From Kiritimatiellia bacterium (GTDB taxonomy: Bacteria; Verrucomicrobiota; Kiritimatiellia; WLWN01), in NCBI GenBank assembly GCA_012103575.1, contig WLWN01000001.1, positions 1,131,792 through 1,195,791 on the forward strand: 64,000 bases of DNA, read 5' to 3'. The position numbers were made by a program, and so were the translations under genes. This document shows, piece by piece, positions 19,883 to 28,154 of this stretch (position 1 is the first letter of the stretch; every line of letters starts with the position of its first letter). The notes beneath the pieces are model-generated. The model was not told where the DNA came from and did no database searches. It was given only the letters and a program-made list of their open reading frames with translations.

Positions 19883-20876
19883 GAGCATTTAACGATTGAA
19901 ATGCCTCTTTAGAAGATCTATACTCCATGACATGAGTATAGCAACAGCAGAAATCCGGCGGCGTGCAATAGATGCCTACAAAATGGGCAAAGGTTCCCAG
20001 GCCGATATCGTATCTTCTTATCGTGTAGATCTTAGAACGTTTCAGCGTGGGCTCTCTCGTTTCAACGAAACCGGACAGACCGCTCCCCGACCGCGTGGGC
20101 ATCGTCAGGCCCTCTACAGCGGAAAGCAGCTCAAGGCGTTGGCTCAACTGGGGGGCAAACATCCCGGCAACGCTTGAAGAACTCAAGAACATGAGCGGCG
20201 TGAAGGGGTCGATCATGGCCGTACAGCGGGCGTTGAATCGGTTGGGCTGCCGGTATAAAAGAAACGCTTCACGCCAGCGAGCAAGACCGGGCGGATGTAA
20301 ATCTCTTGAGAAAGCAGTGAATCCAAGAGGTGGCCAAACTTGATCCAAGTCGCCTTGTCTTTATTGATGAATCCGGGGCGAAAACGAATATGACTCGTCT
20401 GCGGGGCCGGGCGTTGGGCGGGAACAGGCTTTTTACCAAAACGCCTCATGGACATTGGTGTACCACTACCTTGATTTCTTCGGTCCGCCTGGACGGAACA
20501 ACAGCGGCCATGGAGGGGAGGGGGCGACAGACACGGCTGTTTTTGGAGAATATATTCGCCGGGTTCTTCTCCCGACTCTTTCACCTGAAGACATCGTCAT
20601 CATGGACAATCTTCGCGCCCATCACAATCCCAAGGTCATTGAACTCATTGAGTCATGTGGGGCCCATGTAAGATTCCTTCCACCCTACAGCCCCGATTCC
20701 AACCCCATTGAAAAAATGTGGGGCAAGATAAAGAAATCGGTTGGGCAGCCTTGCAGCCCGCAGTCAGCAGGAACTATCTGAAGCGCTCACACAAGCGTTC
20801 GAAGAGGTTTCTCCCGACGAGGTAATCGGCTGGTTTTCTTCGTGCTACATCGCGACACCTCAATCGTGAAGCGCTC
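19883..20876 (+). mobile_element. IS630-type insertion sequence, copy 2 (994 bp)
   Basis: Same ends as copy 1, flanked by TA at 19881-19882 and 20877-20878. Relative to copies 1 and 3 it has a 2-bp deletion near 20165, a 1-bp deletion near 20515 and a 1-bp insertion near 20735, which accounts for the 994-bp length. The DNA between 19656 and 19882 has a short open reverse-strand stretch ending at 19719 that I do not recognise. Confidence 0.92.
19919..20869 (+). pseudogene. IS630 transposase of copy 2, inactivated by indels
   Basis: The HTH frame runs from the MSIATAEIRRR start to the 2-bp deletion near 20165. The catalytic part is then split among frames by two further indels. The DDE motifs (FIDES, IMDNLRAHH, NPIEKMWGKIK) are still readable. 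In contrast to copies 1 and 3 it cannot give a full transposase even with one recoding event. Confidence 0.88.
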
Positions 20877-20942
20877 TAGAAGGGTTTAACCGAATAATCT
20901 CCACGCATTGAATACATATAATCTTCAACGTTCCATGCCGGT

Positions 20943-21982
20943 AGAGTAACAATACAAGTGCAAAGGTCCGCAGCATAGTTCATTCTTTGGGTATCTGCCC
21001 CCCCCAAAGGAGAACATAGAATGCCACGAACCTACGAACATTTAAACCGTTATGAACGAGAAGTGATAGCCCAGATGCTAAAAGAAAAATATAGCTTATC
21101 TCAAATTGGCCGTCGCCTGGGCCGATCCCCCTCGACTATTTGGCGCGAGTTTCGCCGTAATCGAGTCCGTGGCCGCTATTACCCAAGACCCGCAAATGGC
21201 CTGGCTCAAAGCCGATTACAGCTAGCTCGAAAGCCTCAAAAAGTGATGGGAGCTAGCAAAGAACAAGTGGAGACTCTCCTGGCGAAGTATTGGTCTCCAG
21301 AACAGATTGAAGGTCGAAGAAAGCTAGAAGGTGACCCTCCCATCAGTCGAATGACGATCTACCGCTACTTGTACAGTCCAAGAGGGGCTGGCTACCGAAA
21401 ATACCTGCGTGGCCCCGGAAAGAAAAAACGAGCGACTCGGAAAAGCCATTCACGTATACACAACCAAACGATGATTGACCAACGCCCCGAAGAGGGTGAA
21501 AGTCGCAAGGTGGCAGGCCATTGGGAAGGTGACACTATTCAGGGCCAAACGAGAAAAGAGGCCTGTGTAGTCACTCTAGTAGATCGAGCGACTCGATATC
21601 TCATCGCCGATCTTTTACCTCGATGCAATGCCGAATCGGTCAACCGTTCCGTACCTCAGTTCGCTGACTCAGGGCTCCCCTTTAAAACGGTGACTGTAGA
21701 TAATGGCATGGAGTTTGCCAGCCATGCTAAACTACAGAAAAAAATAGCAACCCCCATTTTCTTTGCTGAAGGGAGAAACCCTTGGCAAAGAGGGACCAAC
21801 GAAAATACGAATGGTTTGCTTCGCCAGTTTTTCCCGAAGAAAAACCGACTTTGCTGCCCACAGCTCCGCTCAGTTGAGATGGGCTGTGGAGTTATTGAAT
21901 AATAGACCGAGAAAATGCTTAGAATATAGAACGCCCAAAGAAATGATGGACAGCTTCGGTTTTGCACTTGTAAGTTGAGTCT
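20943..21982 (+). mobile_element. IS30-family insertion sequence, inactive
   Basis: It carries a frameshifted IS30-type transposase. The left end contains AATACAAGTGCAAA (20951-20964) and the right end TTTGCACTTGTAAG (21961-21974), an imperfect inverted repeat consistent with IS30 termini. Exact boundaries are uncertain by some bases, and I did not find a convincing target duplication. Confidence 0.75.
21021..21978 (+). pseudogene. IS30-family transposase with a late frameshift
   Basis: The N-terminal HTH (YSLSQIGRRLGRSPSTIWRE) and the DDE core are intact: GHWEGDTIQG, then TVDNGMEFASH, then a Glu in RGTNENTNGLLRQFFPKK. An extra A in the AAAAA run near 21842 sends the frame to a stop at 21902. 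The proper C-terminus (LRWAVELLNNRPRKCLEYRT, then PKEMM) continues in the next frame to 21978. Otherwise the gene is full length, so the loss looks recent. AAAGGAG precedes the ATG. Confidence 0.88.
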
Positions 21983-22091
21983 GCACCTCTGGAAAACGGT
22001 TTTAAAAACCATTCCATGCGTTGGAAAAACAATACGGCCACACACGCTTTTTTAGGGAGAAAGGTGAAACAATACTCCACCTTAAGGCTGA

Positions 22092-23072
22092 TTAGTGAAT
22101 CCTTTTATACTCTCTGTAGATCCAGGTGTACGTCTTTTCTAAACCCTCTCGAAGCTTAATGCTTGGTTCCCAACCTAAACGTTGTTTGATCATTGTATTA
22201 TCGCTATTTCTTCCGTTCACGCCTTTAGGGGCATCAAGATTATACTTCCTTTTTACCTGAATACCGGCAATTTCTTCGACGATATCAACCAGTTGATTAA
22301 TGGTGACTAACTCACTAGATCCCAAATTAATAGGATCTAAGACATCGCTATCCATAATCTGAAGAATTCCGTTAACACAATCGTCAATATACATAAAGCT
22401 ACGTGTTTGTTTTCCATCTCCCCAAATTTCAATCTCGTGGGTACCCGTTTCTATAGCCTGAATCATTTTTCGACAGATGGCTGCGGGCGCTTTTTCTCGG
22501 CCTCCATCCCATGTACCATGTGAACCGTACACATTATGAAACCGAGCAACACGTGTATATAAGCCAAAATCTTCGCGAAAATGCCGACACATTCTCTCTG
22601 AAAATAGTTTTTCCCATCCATATCCATCTTCTGGCATGGCCGGATACGCATCGGCTTCCTGAAGAGCGGTGACATCAGGACTCGTTTGTTTATCTGCGTT
22701 ATAAGCACATGCGGACGAAGAAAAAAAGAACCGTTCTACACCCTGTTCTTTTGCAGCTAATAACATGTGGGTATTAATAAGTACGGATAACATGCAAAGA
22801 GCTTTATTATTTCCAATGAACCCCATCCCCCCCATATCTGCAGCAAGGTTATATACTGTTTTCGCATCTTCTGTGGCTTTTCGACAGTTTGACAGGTCCT
22901 GCAAATCGAGTTGCAAGTTTTCAACGTCGTCAAAAACCTGGTGCCATTCATTCAGGGGTTTAATATCTACGCAACGAAGATTTTTTACTCCCTGGTTGCA
23001 AAACTGGTCCATCAAATGTCCACCAATAAAACCACCACCACCTGCTACCATTGTATATTCGTTATTCGCCAT
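22092..23072 (-). CDS. NAD-dependent sugar epimerase, GDP-mannose 3,5-epimerase-like
   Basis: 326-residue extended short-chain dehydrogenase. The N-terminus has a glycine-rich NAD motif (VAGGGGFIGGHL), then NLAADMGGMGFI, a phrase typical of GDP-mannose 3,5-epimerases. SSSACAY and the catalytic Y-x-x-x-K as YGWEK follow, and the substrate region has RFHNVYG and GDGKQTRSFMYIDD. The product would be GDP-L-galactose/L-gulose for a surface glycan or a glycosylated product. It stands alone between the IS30 element and a non-coding stretch. The exact substrate is inferred from the family. Confidence 0.85.
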   Translation of the reverse strand: MANNEYTMVAGGGGFIGGHLMDQFCNQGVKNLRCVDIKPLNEWHQVFDDVENLQLDLQDLSNCRKATEDAKTVYNLAADMGGMGFIGNNKALCMLSVLINTHMLLAAKEQGVERFFFSSSACAYNADKQTSPDVTALQEADAYPAMPEDGYGWEKLFSERMCRHFREDFGLYTRVARFHNVYGSHGTWDGGREKAPAAICRKMIQAIETGTHEIEIWGDGKQTRSFMYIDDCVNGILQIMDSDVLDPINLGSSELVTINQLVDIVEEIAGIQVKRKYNLDAPKGVNGRNSDNTMIKQRLGWEPSIKLREGLEKTYTWIYREYKRIH

Positions 23073-23413
23073 AAATCATCCTGCCTATTTGTATTTTAAA
23101 GATTCAAATTTCTGATTCAGAGGAGTTAAATGCAAACGTTCCTTAAACACAAGATCGATATTAAAATTTAACCGCCTAACTTTTACACTCGACAGATTTT
23201 GTTGCTGCGCGTCTTATTGCCTCATCTAGGCTGCGGCTATTCGCCCAGATAATCAACAGCTCGATTGGCCAAGAATACGACCTTTCAACTATTTAGAGAT
23301 CAATGGAATTCCGTTGCTGTACTTAAATAACCGTCCAGTATAGTTTGGTAAAAAAATCCTATTCCTTTTTTACCGTAAATTTATTTCGATTCTAGTGTAC
23401 GATTAGGCATACA
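23073..23413. other. Non-coding stretch upstream of the epimerase
   Basis: About 340 bp between the epimerase start and the decayed DUF2442 gene. I see no gene, RNA, inverted repeat or known repeat here, only A/T-rich sequence with short T runs. The epimerase promoter should lie at its left end. Confidence 0.4.
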
Positions 23414-23707
23414 TTAATTTTTCTTTGCTAAGGTACGCGGTTTACTGTATGGCCTTCCTTGTTGGCAAAGTGTTTTTCTTACAGAATCCTCATACAAGGT
23501 GTCTGACAGATGTCTTGCTGGTGTGGCCAAACCACTGTTCCGTATTCAACGCTTGCTTGTTTGAAAATACCTTTTGTCTCGCAGTTCCTTAAAGACTCCG
23601 AAATCGAGCATAGAAGAACAGTCGTAGATCCGTTCTTCGCCATTAGTGAAAAGGAGATTAAGCGTGTAGTCTTCAGCAGGAGAAACGCTTTTAATACGTC
23701 GATTCAT
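23414..23707 (-). pseudogene. DUF2442-family protein, frameshifted
   Basis: From the ATG at 23707 the reverse strand reads MNRRIKSVSPAEDYTLNLLF, then TNGEERIYDCSSMLDFGVFK and ELRDKRYF, a clear DUF2442 start. After a one-base shift near 23565 it continues FKQASVEYGTVVWPHQQDIC. After another near 23510 it reads DTLYEDSVRKTLCQ and runs to a stop at 23414. Members of this family are often paired with a DUF4160 gene, as here. Two frameshifts make it non-functional. Confidence 0.7.
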
Positions 23708-23711
23708 TTTC

Positions 23712-24005
23712 TTACCTCAATGGATCGACTTTATAGGGTTGCTCTCCCTTGGCTGCTAAATCCCAGTCAGCCATCAATTCATCTCTGTGAATCTCCATCC
23801 ATGCTTGGACAAGTTTGAGTTTGTTCGAGGGAATGCTTCCTTCAAGGATTTCGTCATCAGGGAAAGCGATCACAATCTCCTGTTCTTGATATAAAAATGG
23901 ATATGCAGTTTCTTGTGTCGTCTATTGTCCGGAAAATAAAGGTGGACGATTACTCCGTAAAACATTGATATTAGAGGAATTACAGTTCCTTATCAATTTT
24001 TCAGA
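23712..24005 (-). pseudogene. DUF4160-family protein, frameshifted
   Basis: The 3' part reads YQEQEIVIAFPDDEILEGSI, then LKLVQAWMEIHRDELMADWD and ends LAAKGEQPYKVDPLR at 23712, matching the DUF4160 C-terminus. The 5' part (SMFYGVIVHLYFPDN, then HKKLHIHF) lies in another frame upstream of a T run near 23900, and no proper start codon is seen. It sits 4 bp before the DUF2442 remnant, so the pair was once an operon. Confidence 0.65.
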
Positions 24006-24065
24006 GATAGTGTACACACTAGCGTGGAGATGGCTATCAATTTAAACAAATTTTCGATTTTAGGG

Positions 24066-24085
24066 TTGACGAATGGACCCTATTA
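24066..24085 (+). promoter_or_regulatory. Shared upstream motif TTGACGNNNNGANCCTATTA, copy 1
   Basis: 20-nt motif 191 bp upstream of the small basic protein gene at 24277, on the same strand. Equivalent motifs lie upstream of the genes starting at 28001 and 38370. TTGACG looks like a -35 box, but a TATTA only nine bases later is too close for a normal -10. An alternative sigma factor or an activator site is possible. Confidence 0.55.
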
Positions 24086-24276
24086 CTAGAGAGTTTTTTT
24101 ATTTAAAGGTAGTCTTTAAGTTCCCACAAAAAGATTAGGAAAGGGCAGAGAGGTGGGAGCACATCAAAGCTCAAGCTACGTTATCGAGGGAACGTAGAAG
24201 ATGTTTTTTTTAAACAGATGTCGTAAACGGACGGAAGAAGAACAGTGAGGTTAACTATAAAAAAGAAAAGAAGATC

Positions 24277-24588
24277 ATGGTAACAAAAGCAAAAAGTCCT
24301 GCGACAAAACAACCCCCAAGAGCGGAAAGAGCCGTCATATCAGCAGAAGAAACGAAGAAGAAAAAGAAAAGAAGATCTAAAAGATTAAAGGATCATCATC
24401 GGATCGAGCGAAGCATGGCGAAAGCAATGGATCGGACGGGAGAGGCTATATCCAAGGGACTCAAACGTTACTCGGAACTTAGGGAAAGATCTGCATCGAA
24501 GAAGAAAAGTGGAGCGATAAAGGACTTAGGAAAGAATATGGGAAAATCTCTCAAGATAGTCACGTATGTTGAGGGTTCGATAGGCTAG
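24277..24588 (+). CDS. Small lysine/arginine-rich protein, short paralogue
   Basis: 103-residue highly basic protein of unknown function. The N-terminus MVTKAKSPATKQPPRAERA is followed by a K/R tract (about 28-38) and a helical basic region ending GAIKDLGKNMGKSLKI. It is clearly paralogous to the 140-residue protein at 37948-38370 over the first ~90 residues but ends early (VTYVEGSIG), lacking the last ~45 residues. No signal peptide or membrane segment is seen. The composition suggests nucleic-acid or polyanion binding, which is inference. The pair brackets the polyketide island in opposite orientation. A conserved motif lies upstream. Confidence 0.6.
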   Translation: MVTKAKSPATKQPPRAERAVISAEETKKKKKRRSKRLKDHHRIERSMAKAMDRTGEAISKGLKRYSELRERSASKKKSGAIKDLGKNMGKSLKIVTYVEGSIG

Positions 24589-24810
24589 TAGGTAAAATAT
24601 TCGGTTTCTTTCTCTAACTTTCAATAATGTCGTAGCTTGTCAGCTTCTTTCCTTATAAACGGCGTTAAGATTTAAGTGTGAAACCTGCTGGATCTTTCCT
24701 TATTCAATAAAGAAAACGCTCCTATAAAAATATCGTTGTCATTTCACACCTTTTTGCCTCTAAAAGAACATCGCAGAAATAAGTCTATCATTTATGGAGG
24801 ATGGTTTATC

Positions 24811-25758
24811 ATGAAGGAAGAACCCGTTATATGGATGTTTTCAGGTCAGGGCTCCCAATATTATCAAATGGGCCGGGACCTTTATGAGCAGAACCCGATT
24901 TTTCGTCAAAGTATGGACCACTGCAGCAGTTTTTTAAAGCCATTGATCGGGGCCTCTTTATGCGAAGTCATCTATCAACAAAATGAAGACCGATTCGCCC
25001 CTTTTGATCATACGCTTTATACCCATCCAGCGATCTGTAGCATACAATACAGTATGGCTCAAACACTTCTGCAGCAGGGCTTCAGGCCGGACTATCTCCT
25101 TGGGTACAGCGTGGGTGAAGTGGCTGCGCATATTATGGCAGGCGTCTTTTCCCTGGAAGAGGGCTTAAAGCTACTTGTCAAACAAGCCTCTCTACTTGAG
25201 ACCCATAGCTCGAAGGGCTCCATGATGGCGATATTAGCATCGCCCGAGATGGTCGAAAACGATCCCGAAATGTTTCAAGGGACATGGATCGCGGCTCGTA
25301 ATTTCGAGACGCATTTTATCATAGTGGGGGCTGTGGAAACGATCTCTCTGCTCCATGGAAAATTGGTTGCAAAGCAAATCAACAGCCAAAAACTACCCGT
25401 GTCTCACGCGTTTCATTCCCCCTTGATGGACCCCATTAAAGAAGTGTTTAAAACCTACTTGAGTCGTATACCCATTGCAGAGCCAACGATTCCGACCATC
25501 TCAGCAACTTATGGGCAAAGGGTTGAAAAAACGGACCCTGACTTTTTATGGGAAACGACTCGGTCGCCGATCGATTTTAAAAAAGCCATTGAAGCTCTGG
25601 AAGCCCAGAATGATTATCTCTATTTAGACATTGGTCCCTCGGGGACCCTGGCGACCTTTGTAAAATATATCCTGCGTCCAACGTCCACCTCCGAGACATT
25701 ATCAACGATAACCCCGTTTGGAAATGTACAAAAAAATCTGGATAAGTTGAGTTGTTAA
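24811..25758 (+). CDS. Stand-alone acyltransferase homologue, probable acyl hydrolase (PedC/PksD type)
   Basis: 315-residue acyltransferase-fold protein. Nucleophile Ser100 lies in GYSVGE, where the usual His of GHSxGE is Tyr. Catalytic His202 is in SHAFHSPL. The position of the malonate-binding Arg (R-x-x in RKRGELM of the 16839 gene) is Gln125 here (VKQASLLE). Loss of this Arg is the feature that separates proof-reading acyl hydrolases of trans-AT polyketide systems from malonyl transferases. I infer it clears stalled acyl chains from carrier proteins. Start ATG 24811 has GGAGG 10 nt upstream. It is transcribed towards, and convergent with, the UbiB-like gene. Confidence 0.75.
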   Translation: MKEEPVIWMFSGQGSQYYQMGRDLYEQNPIFRQSMDHCSSFLKPLIGASLCEVIYQQNEDRFAPFDHTLYTHPAICSIQYSMAQTLLQQGFRPDYLLGYSVGEVAAHIMAGVFSLEEGLKLLVKQASLLETHSSKGSMMAILASPEMVENDPEMFQGTWIAARNFETHFIIVGAVETISLLHGKLVAKQINSQKLPVSHAFHSPLMDPIKEVFKTYLSRIPIAEPTIPTISATYGQRVEKTDPDFLWETTRSPIDFKKAIEALEAQNDYLYLDIGPSGTLATFVKYILRPTSTSETLSTITPFGNVQKNLDKLSC

Positions 25759-25781
25759 AAACTCCAAAAACCTATCTCCCC

Positions 25782-27560
25782 TCAGGGCTTATCGCCCGGA
25801 AAACGGGTCGGCTCTTTTAAAAGATTCTTAATAAACTTTTTGAGTCGCTTGTTCATTATAACCAGCAGAATCAATAACAAATACCATCCAGACTTCCCAA
25901 GATTAGGAATAGATTCTATCCAGTTCGTGAACCAATTCTCAGCTTCATGATAGTCGTCAACGATGTGGTTATGGTGTTGATAGAGATAGATCCAGACCGA
26001 TACAAGAAAAACAATGAAAAGGCTGCGCGACAATAACCGAAATATAAATGCAGCCACTCGGGTCCCGCTGTTGACCATCCCTCCAAATTGAAGGGCTTTG
26101 CTCATTATGGTTGGCATAATGACACTCGATAAGTCAGAAGCCTTTTCAAACACGTTCAGAAAGTTACTCATCATTCTGCATTGTTTTCGTTTGGCCGCCT
26201 GAATATGATAGGCTTTCGTTTCTTTTAGATAGTTAAACGCTGGATTGAGTATGCCAAGGTTTTGATCGATAGCCCCGAAGGTACGCCCCAATTTGAGAAG
26301 GTTCCAGTTTATGTCGAATTTGTACTTCGCCATGGTTTGGTTCATCTCAGCTGAGTTGCCAGATATTGATTTTTCACGAAAGGGAAGGTTTTTTATACTA
26401 CTTCGATTCATCTGTTTTTCGAGGTTCTTCATAATTTCTTTTTTGACGGTGACGATATCCAAGACGGGAAGTTTACCCATAGTAAGAAGGAGCAGGTCCG
26501 CGGCTCTACTAAACTCCCCTTTCGCAATGGCTCGTGAATGTTGATTATACCTAGCGGAAAACTCTGCGTCAAAGATACCGACACTTCCGAAATCGATAAA
26601 GGCAAGTTTGTTCTTCTTCAAAAGGACAATGTTTCCAGGATGTAAGTCTCCATGAAAAATTAAATCTTCATAAAGCTGCCGCAAGACGGAATGCAGTAAA
26701 CGCCGAGCCACTTTTTCAGAGTTAATGTCATTCTTCGCTTTCCAGGCAGCAAGCTTGTGTGGGTTAGCCCGAAGCGCATTGATATAATCGCTCATGAAGA
26801 CACCGTGAAGAAACTCCATAACCAAAATTACTTTAGTGCTATATTTGAAATAGACCTTTGGAACATAAATTTGATGTTCTTTGAGGACTTTGCCAAATTT
26901 TTTCATGTTGTTGGCCTCATGGCGATAATCGAGTTCTTCCTCCATCATCTGACGTACTTCGTTAAGCATGTCCCCCAAATGAAAATGCTCTATGACATCA
27001 AAAAACTCGAAGAGACCGAAAAAGCGGCTCAAGCAGCAGAAGTCGTAGCGGAAGTACTCAGCGGCAAAGGGCCTTTGCACCTTAACCGCTACCCAACACT
27101 GCTTTTTTCGAAGACGAGCTTTATGAACCTGAGAGAGCGACGCGGCGGCAAAGGGCTTGGGGTCGAAACGATCAAATACATCATCAATCGGACGCCCAAG
27201 GTTCTCCTCTATAATTTCAATAGAGCGTTCCGAGGGAAAGGCAAATGCTTGATCTTGTAGTTGGGAAAGCTCGTTGCAGAACTCGATGTGGAAAAGATCG
27301 CTTCGCATACCAAGAACTTGGCCTATTTTTATCCACATCCCTCCAAGCGTTTCTAAAAAATGGCGGCACTTGACAGCTCGTTCTTTGTGGACTGAATCAC
27401 TTGAAGACTTTGAACGTAAAAAATCAAATAATAATAAAAACAGTTTCCTGATAATCCAGAAGACACGAAAAATGGTGGGTTTTTTGTAAAAAACTTCTTT
27501 TAATGGGGGCCGTTCTTCGGGCCGAATTAAAGGAGTAGTATAATACTTTTTCTTTAGCAT
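25782..27560 (-). CDS. UbiB/ABC1 (AarF) family atypical kinase
   Basis: 592-residue ADCK/UbiB-type protein kinase-like protein. Visible motifs are K78-x-G-Q81 (WIKIGQVLGMRSD), the Ala-rich loop AAASLSQVHKA, the ATP-binding lysine K160 (VAVKVQRP), the E-x-D motif (EEELDYRHEA), HGDLHPGN at 303-310 and DFG at 323-325. The C-terminus has two membrane segments (about 515-535 and 565-582) and a basic end. The family is linked to ubiquinone and other isoprenoid lipid pathways, but no quinone genes are nearby. It may share an operon with the 78-residue gene 204 bp upstream. Its role here is unknown. Confidence 0.88.
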   Translation of the reverse strand: MLKKKYYTTPLIRPEERPPLKEVFYKKPTIFRVFWIIRKLFLLLFDFLRSKSSSDSVHKERAVKCRHFLETLGGMWIKIGQVLGMRSDLFHIEFCNELSQLQDQAFAFPSERSIEIIEENLGRPIDDVFDRFDPKPFAAASLSQVHKARLRKKQCWVAVKVQRPFAAEYFRYDFCCLSRFFGLFEFFDVIEHFHLGDMLNEVRQMMEEELDYRHEANNMKKFGKVLKEHQIYVPKVYFKYSTKVILVMEFLHGVFMSDYINALRANPHKLAAWKAKNDINSEKVARRLLHSVLRQLYEDLIFHGDLHPGNIVLLKKNKLAFIDFGSVGIFDAEFSARYNQHSRAIAKGEFSRAADLLLLTMGKLPVLDIVTVKKEIMKNLEKQMNRSSIKNLPFREKSISGNSAEMNQTMAKYKFDINWNLLKLGRTFGAIDQNLGILNPAFNYLKETKAYHIQAAKRKQCRMMSNFLNVFEKASDLSSVIMPTIMSKALQFGGMVNSGTRVAAFIFRLLSRSLFIVFLVSVWIYLYQHHNHIVDDYHEAENWFTNWIESIPNLGKSGWYLLLILLVIMNKRLKKFIKNLLKEPTRFPGDKP

Positions 27561-27764
27561 CGTAAATGTTCACCCCAAAAACAGATAGTGAAACCCCATA
27601 TAAAAAGACGAGAATAAAACACCCCCCCCATTGTGAAACCCACAGGAACAAAAAAACTTAAGGCTTTATTTACACAATCTGTTCAGGGGAAGAGTATGAT
27701 TTTATTGAGCGAGAAGATTCCCCCCTCTTCGACCTTACTCATTCTGTTGGCTAAAACAGCATTC

Positions 27765-28001
27765 TTAAAACCATCCCCTATTCCTTTTTTTCTCTTTTTT
27801 ACGATAGAGAAATATGAGGGGAACGATTTCTTTATTTTTGTCAAAATCCGTTCCTTTACCCGCAGCCTCAATAGCCATATTGACTTCATCCATCAGTCGG
27901 CCCCGTCCTTTTTTTAGAAGTTTAATGTACTTCTTTTTTCTTTTTCCTAGATCGACAACAACGGGTCTACTAATGTTTTCCTCTTTTTCTTGTTCTTCCA
28001 T
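27765..28001 (-). CDS. Small basic protein of unknown function
   Basis: 78-residue protein. After an acidic start (MEEQEKEENISRP) it has VVVDLGKRKKKYIKLLKKGR, then GRLMDEVNMAIEA, a short hydrophobic strand (EIVPLIFLY) and a basic end RKKEKKRNRGWF. I think it belongs to an uncharacterised domain family with a VVxDLGK-K/R-rich-GxGxLMDEV pattern but cannot name it securely. It precedes the UbiB-like gene on the same strand. AAGGATGA precedes the start. The shared 20-nt motif lies 80 bp upstream. Confidence 0.6.
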   Translation of the reverse strand: MEEQEKEENISRPVVVDLGKRKKKYIKLLKKGRGRLMDEVNMAIEAAGKGTDFDKNKEIVPLIFLYRKKEKKRNRGWF

Positions 28002-28081
28002 ATCATGTCATCCTTTCTTAATAAGTGGGTAATTGGTTATGTTGGAGAAAGTTAATTGTAACTTATATCAATAATTTTCGC

Positions 28082-28101
28082 TAATAGGTTCTGCCCGTCA
28101 A
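28082..28101 (-). promoter_or_regulatory. Shared upstream motif TTGACGNNNNGANCCTATTA, copy 2
   Basis: On the reverse strand this reads TTGACGGGCAGAACCTATTA, 80 bp before the start of the 78-residue gene at 28001. Similarity to copy 3 continues for about 30 nt further, to a TTAACTTT end. It lies between the pfaD stop and the small gene. Confidence 0.6.
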
Positions 28102-28154
28102 CTCTAAAATGGAGACTTTCCCAGTTTTTTTTACACCATCTGCTTCCCCTCTGT

